Positions 49,234 through 58,405 of a stretch of 64,000 nucleotides of DNA are shown here, one piece after another. The DNA lies in the NCBI GenBank assembly GCA_013112575.1, contig JABFGG010000001.1, positions 310,001-374,000 of the forward strand. The letters run 5' to 3'. The position numbers were made by a program, and so were the translations under genes. The DNA comes from Chloroflexota bacterium. Lineage in GTDB: Bacteria; Chloroflexota; Anaerolineae; Anaerolineales; UBA11579. Numbering within the stretch: position 1 is the first letter of the stretch; each line of letters opens with the position of its first letter. The notes below the pieces were generated by a model. It was given only the letters and a program-made list of their open reading frames with translations. It was not told the DNA's origin and searched no databases.

Positions 49234-51465
49234 ATGAAAAAGAAATTCGTTATTGGCTTACTGGTTATTTTTTCTCTGGCAGCTTGTAGCTCGCCGGCAC
49301 CTCCATCCACCGCGCAAACCGAATTGCTTGTCGATACCGTCACTCCCACACCAGCCCCCTTTACCACAACAACACCGCTGCCAACTCTGACCCCTACCAT
49401 TACATCCACACCAAGCCCTACTCCCTCCTACTTCGTGCGCGATGGCACCCCCGTGCCCCAACCTGCTGAACCCATTTCGGTGGATAACGTCAGCCAGATC
49501 GCTGAGTTGGCGCGCTGGGGTTATGGAACAGTGCAACGTGTGTTGTTCATGGCTGATGATGAGATCATGATAGTGAAAACACCGATTGCTGTGTACGCTT
49601 ATACAATGGGCACAGTTGATGAACTCTGGCGACTTGAATTACCCAAAGGTTTTTCTGCTGTTGCCTCTTCTACTGATAAACAGGAACTGGCTGTAGGAAC
49701 CTATGACGGTGTGATTTTGAGGCTTGATGCACGGACTGGTAAGGAAATTGTTAGTTGGAAGGCACATGAAGAAGAAATTATTAGTTTGGACTATGCGTCC
49801 GATGACACGATGTTGGCAAGTAGTGGTGAGGATTGGCGTGGTCGTGTTTGGGCCGTAAATAGCTTAGAAAGCATAACTGAATTTGGTTATGATGAAGGTG
49901 TCTCAAATCTCTTTTTTGTAGCAGAAGACTCACAATTGGCAATGCGGGTGCATGATCCAGGGCAGGGCATTGCATATGTATTCCTGGATTTGGCAAAAAA
50001 CATCATATTGTCTGACCGTATTGATGATGATTTCATTCAGGTAGTTTCTCCCGAGCAGGATGCATTTGTATACCATGGCCCTGAGGGTTTTAGCGTGAGA
50101 GATTTTCTGGGCAATATGGTTAGTGAATTTGATCCCCCTGAGCAAATGTATTACGGCTGGGGACCACTCGATTATACATTTTCACCTGATGGAAGTTTAT
50201 TGGCTGTAGGTAGCGATTTTGGTTCAATTTCAGTTTTTGATGTGTACGAAGGAACGCTGGTCGCGTCTTTTGGGAATCCTCCAGAGTCTAACCTTCCTTC
50301 AAATGGTTTTGCAAAACCATTTCGGAGATCAGGGGCAAGTCCAGCAGGCATCCGATCCGTAGATATCAGTGATGACAATCGCCTGTTAGTTGCATCTAAT
50401 GGTTATGGTGATTTGTTTCTTTGGGACCTGGAAACGCTGCAGCGGATTCGCTCCGTAGCTGATTTTGGTCGTGGAGTGTTCTTTTTGCCTAATAGTCAGC
50501 GAATCATGTCAACTTTCGGCAGTTTTATTGACATTTATTCCATTTCGAATCTTCAACGTGTGGCCTTCGTCCCTGGTGGGAGGGGAAGTAAATTGGCCTT
50601 TTCCCCTGGTGGCTCTCGCCTTGCATATGGCCGTTTGGTTTGGGAAGTGGAGAACGGTGAAGTGCAGCACGTTCCTAAGGATGAATGGTTCTTGAGCTTT
50701 TCTCCAAACGGCAACTATTTTTATACGATCTCGCCAGAGTGGTGGGTGCATCAACGAAGGACCGCTGATATGCAATTGCAGCAACAAAGGGCCATCATCC
50801 AACCACAATTAGAAGATAATGAATGGTGGGTGAGTAGTATTCCTGCCCAATGGTATGAAATGGGGGGGTGGGTAATTTCTCCCGACAATACTTTGATCCA
50901 TGCGTCTTCTTATGAGATGCCGGTTTTTTCCTGGTCAGTGGAAGATGGCGAATATGTTGGTGCGACAGGGGGCAGCCCAGCTTCCGTTGTTGTTTACTCA
51001 CCTGATAATAAGTACTTCGTAAATCATGGTTCAGCAACGGAACATTTTGGAATATATACTGTTGAAGGTGGGTTGCCTGTATATAAGTTCAGTATTCCTT
51101 TTGAAGATGGTTTCGCTTATGAAGTGTCCATATCTCAAGATAGTAAGCTGCTACTTATTGGTGCGATGGAAAAGGCTTATGCTTTTGATCTTGAAAGCGG
51201 CAATAAACTCTTCTCCGAAGAACTATCTGATCAAAACTATCCTGTTAGGGCTGTTGCCACAACTCCAGACAATAAAGCCCTTGCTGCATCTATTAACCAT
51301 ATGATCTATTTCTATGACTTCTTTACTGGTACATTAATTGGTACAGTTGAAAACAATTTCTCTGGCCATTCTGTGGAGCACCTCACCTTCTCCCACGATG
51401 GCCGTTACCTCGCCACCGCCTCTTCCGACGGTACCGTGCGCCTGTGGGGCATTCCTCCGAATTAA
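49234..51465 (+). CDS. WD40-type beta-propeller lipoprotein (copy 1)
   Basis: A 743-residue predicted lipoprotein. The ATG at 49234 has GGGGAGG 5 nt upstream and yields the signal MKKKFVIGLLVIFSLAAC with a lipobox (LAAC). A start 87 nt upstream is rejected. A Thr/Pro linker leads to the shared segment YFVRDGTPVPQPAEPIS and QIAELARWG. The rest carries WD40-like blades, for example ISLDYASDDTMLASSGEDWR and the final FSHDGRYLATASSDGTVRLW-GIPPN. Two propellers of about 7 blades fit the length. WD40 lipoproteins usually form protein-binding platforms at the outer membrane face. The ends of the gene are close to those of the next gene, whereas the AT-richer middle has diverged. TAATG overlap couples it to copy 2. 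Confidence 0.88.
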   Translation: MKKKFVIGLLVIFSLAACSSPAPPSTAQTELLVDTVTPTPAPFTTTTPLPTLTPTITSTPSPTPSYFVRDGTPVPQPAEPISVDNVSQIAELARWGYGTVQRVLFMADDEIMIVKTPIAVYAYTMGTVDELWRLELPKGFSAVASSTDKQELAVGTYDGVILRLDARTGKEIVSWKAHEEEIISLDYASDDTMLASSGEDWRGRVWAVNSLESITEFGYDEGVSNLFFVAEDSQLAMRVHDPGQGIAYVFLDLAKNIILSDRIDDDFIQVVSPEQDAFVYHGPEGFSVRDFLGNMVSEFDPPEQMYYGWGPLDYTFSPDGSLLAVGSDFGSISVFDVYEGTLVASFGNPPESNLPSNGFAKPFRRSGASPAGIRSVDISDDNRLLVASNGYGDLFLWDLETLQRIRSVADFGRGVFFLPNSQRIMSTFGSFIDIYSISNLQRVAFVPGGRGSKLAFSPGGSRLAYGRLVWEVENGEVQHVPKDEWFLSFSPNGNYFYTISPEWWVHQRRTADMQLQQQRAIIQPQLEDNEWWVSSIPAQWYEMGGWVISPDNTLIHASSYEMPVFSWSVEDGEYVGATGGSPASVVVYSPDNKYFVNHGSATEHFGIYTVEGGLPVYKFSIPFEDGFAYEVSISQDSKLLLIGAMEKAYAFDLESGNKLFSEELSDQNYPVRAVATTPDNKALAASINHMIYFYDFFTGTLIGTVENNFSGHSVEHLTFSHDGRYLATASSDGTVRLWGIPPN

Positions 51466-53660
51466 TGGACACTCAAATGAACACCAGTCCTAAAAAATAC
51501 TCAACTGCTATTCTTTGCATCAGCATCCTGGCGCTATGCATAACTGCTTGTACTTCTACAACACCATCACCCACTGTGCAGGCCGAATTGCCGGCAGACA
51601 CTACCATGCCCTCACCAGTGCCCTCTGTCACGGCAACTCCCCTACCGTCTCAAACTCCCACTATTACATTTACGCCAACTGCCACGCCCTCCTACTTCGT
51701 GCGTGATGGTATGCCCGTGCCCCAGCCTGCCGAAGCCATCTCGCCCGATAATGTTGGCCAGATCGCTGAGTTAGCAAGGTGGGGTAATGGAGCGATCAAT
51801 GAAATATCATTTGCGCCTGATGAGAGTTTGCTTTTGGTGCAAACTACTATAGGTGTTTTTGCCTATGACCCCGATACCATTGAGGAAGTCTGGCGCTTTG
51901 AACTGGCGCAGGGGGCAACGCGCATGGCGATTTCCCCAAGCGGGCGTTGGCTGGCGCTTGGGGCTTTTGACGGTCATATCTACATACTGGACCTTCAACA
52001 GGGTCCCTTGCTGGATAGTTGGCAGGACCGCCGAGAGAGTGTAGATGCTCTGGCCTTTTCTCCCAATGAGAATATGTTAGCCACAGGTGGTCACAATAAT
52101 CAAATGCATTTGTGGCAAATTGATGATGGACGCAAAATCCAGTTCCTGAATAAGGTTAGCTTTACCAACTTCGTTACCGATATTTATTTCTATGACAATG
52201 AACGGATACTTGTTGTTTGGGAAGATTATGTTTTAGAAACCTGGGATACCGTGGAGGAAAAGAGTATAGCCCAATCTACTATCAGGGATGATTTCGGGTT
52301 TTCACGCGACTATAGCCAAGTGGCAACTGCGGATGGTGAGATTTTCGATGTGCTCACAGGAGATAAGAGCATATTCGAGGATCTGAACTTTAGCTATTTT
52401 ACATTGGATGCCGAGTTCTCTAATTCGGGCAACCTGGTGGCTTTTGCCCATGCTGGTGGCCCCGATAGCATGACAATATGGGACGTGACTTCCGGCGAGA
52501 AAATATTTCCTTTAGATAGCCACACAGCTTTAAATAAATCACTTCGCCCAGCTTTTACATCAGGACCAGGGCCATACTCTATTTACGAATTGGAATTCAG
52601 TCCTGATGATTCGATTTTGGCGGCTCGCAACGGCCGCGGGCAGATTGACCTGTGGGACCTGGAGACAGGCGAAATATTGCGTACGTTAGAGGGTGACGCA
52701 GCCACGATGTTTTTCTCACCAGATGGAAGAAACTTGTTTTCTTATGCCTCCTCTAAACTGGTCAGCTTCGACATGAATGATGGTACCCCACAAATCTTTC
52801 CTATCGGCGGTCTTACATATAGCGATTTGATCTATTCCAAAGATGGCAACTGGTTGGCACAAGAAACGCGTTTATGGAACACACAAGACGGCAGCATTGT
52901 TCCCTTACCACTTGTTGAACGATTTATTTCTTTTTCTGCGGATGGCAAGGGAGTCAATACAATAGTCCCGCAATGGCATCTCGTGACTCGTAATTTCAAC
53001 GACTTGGTAGTGGTCAGGCGCGTTGCGTTAGAGAAACCAGAGGATGATCCCTGGGGTACGACCTTTATTTGGGAGAACGGACGTGGGTGGGTCTTGTCTC
53101 CAGATGGCAAAGCCCTCTACGCATCTGGCTGGGACGAGCCTGGCATGACCTGGGATGCGCAGACAGGGAACTATCAGGGACGCTTTGGCTTTCATTATGG
53201 GCCTAGTTACGCTTTTTCCCCTGATGGCAACTATTTTTTAGATTCCTATCTTGAAGCGGTCCTTTTGGAAGATAGTGAGAGGATTTATATGCTTGATTTA
53301 CCCTTTGAGGGTTTACCCGCGGACATGGCATTTTCTGCAGATAGCCGCTACCTTTTACTAACAGGGAACCAATTTGTTTCTATCTTTGCTCTTGAGGAGG
53401 CACAAGAGATTAAAACGATGCATATACCAGAATCTGGAGGATATTCGCAATTCTTGACCATGTCCTTAGGTAATGATGTGTTGGCGGTTAGCCTGAAGGA
53501 CAGGATTGTGCTGTACGAGTTTCCTTCCGGGGATAAGTTGGTCTCACTTCCTGCCCATTTAGGGGTGATTCGTGACCTCACCTTCTCCCCCGATGGCCGC
53601 TATCTCGCTTCTGCCTCCTCCGACGGCACAGTGCGCCTGTGGGGTATTCCTCCAAACTGA
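51465..53660 (+). CDS. WD40-type beta-propeller lipoprotein (copy 2)
   Basis: A 731-residue predicted lipoprotein, tandem paralog of copy 1. The ATG at 51465 overlaps the preceding stop (TAATG); another in-frame ATG at 51477 is possible. The signal ends LCITAC (lipobox ITAC). It shares with copy 1 the segment YFVRDGMPVPQPAEAIS and QIAELARWG, and the terminal FSPDGRYLASASSDGTVRLW-GIPPN. The central blades (for example LAFSPNENMLATGGHNNQM) differ strongly from copy 1, so ligand specificity may have split. The protein ends 6 nt before the next gene, so a transcript of several genes is likely. Confidence 0.88.
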   Translation: MDTQMNTSPKKYSTAILCISILALCITACTSTTPSPTVQAELPADTTMPSPVPSVTATPLPSQTPTITFTPTATPSYFVRDGMPVPQPAEAISPDNVGQIAELARWGNGAINEISFAPDESLLLVQTTIGVFAYDPDTIEEVWRFELAQGATRMAISPSGRWLALGAFDGHIYILDLQQGPLLDSWQDRRESVDALAFSPNENMLATGGHNNQMHLWQIDDGRKIQFLNKVSFTNFVTDIYFYDNERILVVWEDYVLETWDTVEEKSIAQSTIRDDFGFSRDYSQVATADGEIFDVLTGDKSIFEDLNFSYFTLDAEFSNSGNLVAFAHAGGPDSMTIWDVTSGEKIFPLDSHTALNKSLRPAFTSGPGPYSIYELEFSPDDSILAARNGRGQIDLWDLETGEILRTLEGDAATMFFSPDGRNLFSYASSKLVSFDMNDGTPQIFPIGGLTYSDLIYSKDGNWLAQETRLWNTQDGSIVPLPLVERFISFSADGKGVNTIVPQWHLVTRNFNDLVVVRRVALEKPEDDPWGTTFIWENGRGWVLSPDGKALYASGWDEPGMTWDAQTGNYQGRFGFHYGPSYAFSPDGNYFLDSYLEAVLLEDSERIYMLDLPFEGLPADMAFSADSRYLLLTGNQFVSIFALEEAQEIKTMHIPESGGYSQFLTMSLGNDVLAVSLKDRIVLYEFPSGDKLVSLPAHLGVIRDLTFSPDGRYLASASSDGTVRLWGIPPN

Positions 53661-53666
53661 TGCTGA

Positions 53667-54293
53667 ATGGTTGCTGAAAAAGGAAAAGCTCAACCAGGCT
53701 TGATGCCGGACAAGACAGACAACTCTCCGGTCCAGTGGATCCACACCGGCGGCTTCCGAGATTATGGTGCGCCGCAAGCCGTGTGCGAACTGTGCGGGCA
53801 TACCCGCCTGCGTTATCATTTTCTGATCGCCAACCGGGAAACTGGCGAAGCCCTTTGGGTGGGCTCCAAGTGCATCGAGCAATTTGAAGTGGCCGTACGC
53901 AATGCGCAGGGGCAGTTGGTCGAAGACCCGGCGCGCAAAGGTCAGGCTTTGCGCGAGGTCATGCGGGAAACCCTTACAGAGCGCGTTCTGGTTCCCATCG
54001 ACACCCTATTTGAGCAGGCCGATCGCCAATTGCAAAGCAAACTGCGCTGGATCACAGGTAAATTCACCCGGCGGGGCGGCTTTTCCCCCAAAGACCTGGT
54101 CACCCTATTTCGATTATTAGATGCTCATAATATTGAGTATGAGCCTGGTATTTACCCTGTTACACTACGTTCCAAAAAGGATAGAGTGGAGCTTGTTAAT
54201 TTGTCTCGCACCGCATCATCTATGATCTGGGATTGTCTCAGTACAGCACAACAAGAAAAAAATCGCCAGCTATTCGGTGATCACAGGCCCTAA
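53667..54293 (+). CDS. Uncharacterised protein with Cys-x2-Cys zinc-binding motif
   Basis: A 208-residue soluble protein. VCELCGHTRLRYHFLIANRE and LWVGSKCIEQF form a compact module in which the CELC pair and the later cysteine, with the nearby histidines, could bind one zinc. A basic helical region (REVMRETLTERVLVPIDTLFEQADRQL) and a WITGKFTRRGGFSPKDLV segment follow. I do not recognise a named family; similar zinc modules occur in uncharacterised proteins and some nucleic-acid binders. An ATG at 53703 is a possible alternative start. It follows the WD40 gene by 6 nt and its stop TAA precedes the protease ATG by 1 nt. Confidence 0.7.
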   Translation: MVAEKGKAQPGLMPDKTDNSPVQWIHTGGFRDYGAPQAVCELCGHTRLRYHFLIANRETGEALWVGSKCIEQFEVAVRNAQGQLVEDPARKGQALREVMRETLTERVLVPIDTLFEQADRQLQSKLRWITGKFTRRGGFSPKDLVTLFRLLDAHNIEYEPGIYPVTLRSKKDRVELVNLSRTASSMIWDCLSTAQQEKNRQLFGDHRP

Positions 54294-54294
54294 T

Positions 54295-54996
54295 ATGGAT
54301 ACACAACCTGCACCCCCTGCTGAAAATCACACTGTGCCGTGGTCCCTGCGTGAAACCTGGTTTGGGGTCTTTTTCCTGTTCCTATTCATAGGACTGGCCG
54401 TGGTTGCTCTGGCTGTTATCGGGCAGTTGGGCATAGCGCTGGACATTGGACTGGTGCTGAACCTGGGCGAGTTGCTCTTTTTGCTGCCCATCTTCTGGCT
54501 GATCATAAAATACAACATTGGGTTGGACGTCTTCGGCCTGCGCCGTTTCAACCTGCGTGTGCTGAACCTCGGCTTTGGCCTGATGGTTCTCGTCTATTTG
54601 GTCACTGTCGCCTATGGCCTTATCCTTGATTTTTTCGGCATTTCCACCGGCGTTGACCTTGCGCCAGTCCTGGAAGAGATCGGTTCCCCCCTGCCGTTGA
54701 TCATTGCTGCTGTCATCGCCGCGCCCCTGGTAGAGGAACTCTTTTTCCGCGGATTTTTATTCTATGGGTTGCGCCAACACTTTGGCTGGAGGTGGGCGGC
54801 GCTTATCAGCACGGCCTTCTTTGCGCTGCTGCATCTGCAACCCGCCAATCTCCTACCCATTGCCCTCCTTGGCTTTCTTTTCGCTTACCTCTCCCATATC
54901 AGCAATTCCATCTGGCCCGCGATCATCCTGCATGCTGTGTTTAACGGCTTTAATGTCCTGCTGGTGTACATAGTCATCCAAAACGGGCTGGTTTGA
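54295..54996 (+). CDS. CPBP intramembrane metalloprotease (CAAX protease/bacteriocin-processing family)
   Basis: A 233-residue membrane protein with about six spans. Motif 1 is APLVEELFFRGFLFYGLR (EExxxR), motif 2 is FFALLHLQP (FxxxH) and motif 3 is HAVFNGFN (HxxxN), the zinc-binding residues of CPBP proteases. Known members process prenylated proteins or bacteriocin leaders, and others confer self-immunity. No prenylation target or bacteriocin gene is visible here. The ATG at 54295 is preferred over a GTG 18 nt upstream inside the previous gene. The GNAT gene overlaps its stop by 4 nt. Confidence 0.9.
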   Translation: MDTQPAPPAENHTVPWSLRETWFGVFFLFLFIGLAVVALAVIGQLGIALDIGLVLNLGELLFLLPIFWLIIKYNIGLDVFGLRRFNLRVLNLGFGLMVLVYLVTVAYGLILDFFGISTGVDLAPVLEEIGSPLPLIIAAVIAAPLVEELFFRGFLFYGLRQHFGWRWAALISTAFFALLHLQPANLLPIALLGFLFAYLSHISNSIWPAIILHAVFNGFNVLLVYIVIQNGLV

Positions 54997-55850
54997 CACT
55001 CCTCGGCTACACATCACCTAAAGATTTCCTGGCGACCACAGAGAAAGAGTTGGAAAAGCAAGAAGTGGTCAACAGCCTCGTGTTAGGCATCGCCCGCCGC
55101 CTGGCTGGTGGGCATAGCTTCAACGATAACCCACCCTACTTTGCAGCGGTCATGGACGGTTCAGGCCTGATCTCCGCAGCCTTCATGACACCACCTTACG
55201 GGCTGGTCCTGGCTGCTATAGGTAGTGAGGATGTCACCCCAGCTTTGCAGTTGATCGCTGAAGATCTATACGACAATGGCTGGCCTGTTCCTGACGTGAA
55301 TGGCCCCAATCCCACCAGTGAGATCTTTGCCCGCATCTGGACGCAGATTACTGGTAGCAAATCTAAACTTGCCATTCCGCAACTACTTTATGAACTGCGC
55401 AAGGTTACGCTATCCAACCAGCGGGCAGTTGGGCAACTCCGCCTGGCAGATGCAAACGAAGGCGATCTGCTGGCCGAGTGGCTGCTGGCCTTCGAACAAG
55501 ACGCCTTTGGTAGGCAGATGCGCAGCGCAGAAGCCGCTTTTGCTTTTATCGAGAAATCCATCCAGGTAGAAAATGTTTACGTATGGCACGATGGCGCGCC
55601 GGTTTCGATGCTGATGCGCTCACGCCCTACGCGGCATGGCATCACTGTCAACATGGTCTATACTCCGCCCGAGCTGCGCCGCCGCGGCTATGCCTCGGCC
55701 AGTGTGGCCGCTCTCAGCCAATTATTGTTAGATGAAGGCTTTGAGTTCTGCACGCTCTTTACCGATGCGGCCAACCCCACATCCAACAAGATCTACACAC
55801 AAATCGGTTACCAACTGGTATGCAAATTCGACAAATACAGCTTTGAGTGA
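54993..55850 (+). CDS. GNAT-family N-acetyltransferase
   Basis: A 285-residue protein starting at TTG 54993, overlapping the protease stop. The N-terminal ~150 residues (TPPYGLVLAAIG) look like a diverged half-domain. The C-terminal half has a GNAT core: VYVWHDGAPVSMLMRSR (strands 2-4), MVYTPPELRRRGYASASVAAL with the acetyl-CoA pyrophosphate loop (Q/RxxGxA type, here RRRGYASA) and FCTLFTDAANPTSNKIYTQIGY. Acceptor amines are unknown; two-domain GNATs of this length occur in antibiotic and peptide modification as well as housekeeping. Confidence 0.88.
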   Translation: MTLLGYTSPKDFLATTEKELEKQEVVNSLVLGIARRLAGGHSFNDNPPYFAAVMDGSGLISAAFMTPPYGLVLAAIGSEDVTPALQLIAEDLYDNGWPVPDVNGPNPTSEIFARIWTQITGSKSKLAIPQLLYELRKVTLSNQRAVGQLRLADANEGDLLAEWLLAFEQDAFGRQMRSAEAAFAFIEKSIQVENVYVWHDGAPVSMLMRSRPTRHGITVNMVYTPPELRRRGYASASVAALSQLLLDEGFEFCTLFTDAANPTSNKIYTQIGYQLVCKFDKYSFE

Positions 55851-55859
55851 CAATTGTCC

Positions 55860-56203
55860 TTAGTTCATCTTGCGCTCATACCACCAGCAGAACAGATAGG
55901 CGACCCCCAACCAATCCTGCTGCGTTGAGCACATTCAGGTCGCCTATTTCATTCAATATCCAAAACACACCATAGCCGACCACCCCAGCCCTCCCAGAAG
56001 AAGCCCAACATCAGCCCGGCCAGGATGATTAGCAGTGCGACCATCAAAGTCAATTCTCTTGCGGTCAAGCTGGCAGGGTTGGGCACACCTTCTCCTACGA
56101 AGATCGCGACCACTAAGATTACCAGCAGCATGGCTACAGTCCGTGACGTCCAACGCACGAACGCTGGCACATTATTGAAGATTTGGTTAGAAGTGACCAT
56201 CAT
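55860..56203 (-). pseudogene. Small membrane protein broken by two one-base G-run frameshifts
   Basis: Starting at ATG 56203 (RBS AAGGAGG just upstream) the frame reads two membrane spans and ends early at WEGWGGRLWCVLDIE. Removing one G from GGGG near 55982 continues it as VVGYGVFWILNEIGDLNV and LNAAGLVG, and removing one G from GGGGG near 55905 then gives VAYLFCWWYERKMN and TAA at 55860-55862. The full product, about 114 residues, looks like a four-span protein of the DUF7670-like type. Because both shifts are in homopolymer G runs, a sequencing error is at least as likely as a true pseudogene. Confidence 0.65.
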
Positions 56204-56225
56204 AGACCTCCTTACCCATAAAAAC

Positions 56226-56252
56226 AAAAAAACCGCTGAACCATCAGCGGCT
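56226..56252 (-). terminator. Terminator of the GT87 gene
   Basis: On the minus strand CCGCTGA-TGGT-TCAGCGG is followed by TTTTTTTG and TTTTT, about 90 nt after the stop of the gene at 56342. The ribosome site of the frameshifted small gene lies directly downstream, so that gene either reads through it or has its own promoter. Confidence 0.7.
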
Positions 56253-56341
56253 TGCAGCGTTTGACACGGCCATGGCGGGATACCAAATGATGTTATGCTG
56301 TGCTTTGTTATTTTTATTATACAATTTTTTTGGGTGTTATT

Positions 56342-57616
56342 TCAAGTATTCGTAATCTGTCGGAACCGGTCCAGTTTATCATGCCACCACAGTTGTCTTG
56401 TGAGTATAAGCAAAAGAAAAACTAAGATGGGAATGGGTAAATAGATAGTAGGGTGTTCGAACTCCCCTTCTACTGTGAACAGGAAGTGCAACCAGCCCTG
56501 TATGAACAGGATTGCCAGTACGACCAGTGAATAGATGGTCCCCCGCCCCTCACCGTACTGCTGTATCAGATGGCGGAAGTAGAAGAGCATGGGGATGATG
56601 AAGACCACGAAATGAGGCGAAGCAGTGCGCGGTGCCACCAGGTGGGTGATAGTGAGCGTCATGACGACGGTCCACATGAACCGCTCTTGTTTTCTCAGCC
56701 ACAGCACCTGGTACCAGAGCCAGCCCAAATACGCGTATAAAGAACCCGATATCAAAAGCTCGATCCAGTGTCCGTAGCCCCCCACAACTTCCCAAATCCC
56801 CGTCCTGGGATTGATACTCATCCATAGCCAATTCGAGATCACCCACGCTGGCCCACCGATTTGCGTATAGGAAGTGTAGATGCTGACCTGCGCCAACCAA
56901 TCTGTCATCCAGGAGGGTTGCAGTGCGAAAGAAGCCGCTATCAGAACCGCAAAAGTAGCAACGAACGACCCGAAGAAGTTCCAGCGCCGCTCCCTTAGTG
57001 CCCACAACATTAGGAAGGGTACGATCAAATAGCCCATTTGCGGTTTGATGGTGCTGACCGCTAATGTAATACCTGCCCAACGGTCATTCTTGTGTGCTAA
57101 TGCCCAGATTGCAAAGACTTCCAAAAGATAGATCAACAATCCTGGTTGTCCCAAGATCAAGCCGCGTGCCGGGAAATAGGAGATCACTGTCCATACCATT
57201 AAAGCACCAAGCAAAAACAGGGAAGGACGCCAGTTAAAGTGGTTGATGATCAATATCAAGGAGACGATCAGGCAGACCTCAAGCAGCACCATCCAGATGG
57301 CTGAGGCCCAGGCGTAGTTCGTAAATACAAGTGGTAACAACAAGAATACAGTGTAGAAGGGGTAGGCAAAGAAACCAGGGTCCTCTGTATCCGTAGCTGT
57401 GCGTCCATAGATGCTTTGCTGGATATTCTGGCTGGCTTCTGCTCCGTAAGGATTCAAGCCATCAACCCAGTAAGAGCGCGCTGCCTCCCAACGCGATAAA
57501 AAGTCATTGTGTCCTGGGTAGGGGGCTGTCAGTGAATTGTGTGTGAAGATTACATTGAGGACGAACAGCATGAGGACGACAATGCTAAAGAAGATGGTAT
57601 TGCGTGATAGTGTCAT
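56342..57616 (-). CDS. GT87-family membrane glycosyltransferase (DUF2029)
   Basis: A 424-residue polytopic protein with about 10-12 spans. HNDFLSRWEAARSYWVDGLNPYG holds the acidic residues after span 1 expected for GT87 (DUF2029) enzymes, and TEDPGFFAYPFYTVFLLLPL, STIKPQMGYLIVPFLMLWAL and HLVAPRTASPHFVVFIIPML are conserved family stretches. Mycobacterial relatives transfer mannose from polyprenyl-phosphomannose to lipoglycans. The acceptor here is unknown. The ATG at 57614-57616 is preferred over the TTG 3 nt upstream. It may cooperate with the GT39 enzyme at 33642 in surface glycan synthesis, but they are far apart. Confidence 0.85.
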   Translation of the reverse strand: MTLSRNTIFFSIVVLMLFVLNVIFTHNSLTAPYPGHNDFLSRWEAARSYWVDGLNPYGAEASQNIQQSIYGRTATDTEDPGFFAYPFYTVFLLLPLVFTNYAWASAIWMVLLEVCLIVSLILIINHFNWRPSLFLLGALMVWTVISYFPARGLILGQPGLLIYLLEVFAIWALAHKNDRWAGITLAVSTIKPQMGYLIVPFLMLWALRERRWNFFGSFVATFAVLIAASFALQPSWMTDWLAQVSIYTSYTQIGGPAWVISNWLWMSINPRTGIWEVVGGYGHWIELLISGSLYAYLGWLWYQVLWLRKQERFMWTVVMTLTITHLVAPRTASPHFVVFIIPMLFYFRHLIQQYGEGRGTIYSLVVLAILFIQGWLHFLFTVEGEFEHPTIYLPIPILVFLLLILTRQLWWHDKLDRFRQITNT

Positions 57617-57773
57617 CAATTACATTCCGCGATGCGATCACTTCGATCTGTGCATATATCTTCACAGCCTAGGTGTAGACCCATTATAGTGATATTAACG
57701 GATTTATGACCCAATTGATTAGAAAGGTATACTCAATTGAAATTTTTTGTCTATGCTCATTCTGGAGGCAAAA

Positions 57774-58370
57774 ATGATAAGGCTACAGGCAAAGCTATTC
57801 AGAAACATACAACTGAAACTAACCTTCTTAGTTCTCCTCCTTAGCAGCTTTCTCCTCACCGCATGCGCCGGACAGGCCACGCCTGACCCCAACGGTCCTT
57901 GGGAGACACAGTTCGTTTTGCAGGTTGAGGATGCCGACCTCACCCAGGCCACGCGCTTGATACTTGGCGCATTGGCCGATGAGCTTCCCGACCACCTATC
58001 CCTGGAATCAGGCTACCCTCCCGCAGGCTGGGTTTTTAGCCGTGCGAATCCCAACGACCCGGACATAGTAGATATGACCTGCCACCCGGATGAGGCCAAC
58101 CCCAACTCCCAACAGCGCTGCATTTTGCTCAATGACGCCGGGGATTTCATCGAAGTTTCACCCATCGATTACCTTAGCGCCCGGTTTTATATGTTCGAGG
58201 TGTATGTGCTTGACCCCGCCTCATCTGCCCAACCCGACCCGGCTACCACGCCCAGGGTCATCATCAACCCCCATCAATGGTCCGATGACGATATGCTCGC
58301 CGACTTACTGGGTGCTATTTCTGCCGCCTTGCGCAACCTGGGCGCAGAGCCTATCTCTTTTGAATCTTAG
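57774..58370 (+). CDS. Uncharacterised lipoprotein
   Basis: A 198-residue predicted lipoprotein. The ATG at 57774 has TGGAGG 6 nt upstream. The long basic N-terminus (MIRLQAKLFRNIQLK) leads to LTFLVLLLSSFLLTAC, with lipobox LTAC. The mature part has no recognised fold: ADELPDHLSLESGYPPAGW, then a segment with a Cys pair in VDMTCHPDEANPNSQQRCI, and a C-terminal PRVIINPHQWSDDDMLADLL. It is a single gene between the GT87 and SDR genes. A TATACT at 57728-57733 may be a -10 box. Confidence 0.75.
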   Translation: MIRLQAKLFRNIQLKLTFLVLLLSSFLLTACAGQATPDPNGPWETQFVLQVEDADLTQATRLILGALADELPDHLSLESGYPPAGWVFSRANPNDPDIVDMTCHPDEANPNSQQRCILLNDAGDFIEVSPIDYLSARFYMFEVYVLDPASSAQPDPATTPRVIINPHQWSDDDMLADLLGAISAALRNLGAEPISFES

Positions 58371-58405
58371 CGATTCCGGCTTGGAATTCTTATAAGGACA
58401 CCATA

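Noticed and set aside
48294..49409. A 371-codon open frame opposite the carboxyltransferase gene
   Set aside because: Its protein mirrors the codon bias of the sense gene and has no recognisable motif.
56450..56470. GTTCGAACTCC, resembling a tRNA T-arm
   Set aside because: It lies inside the GT87 coding sequence and no acceptor, D or anticodon arms could be built around it.
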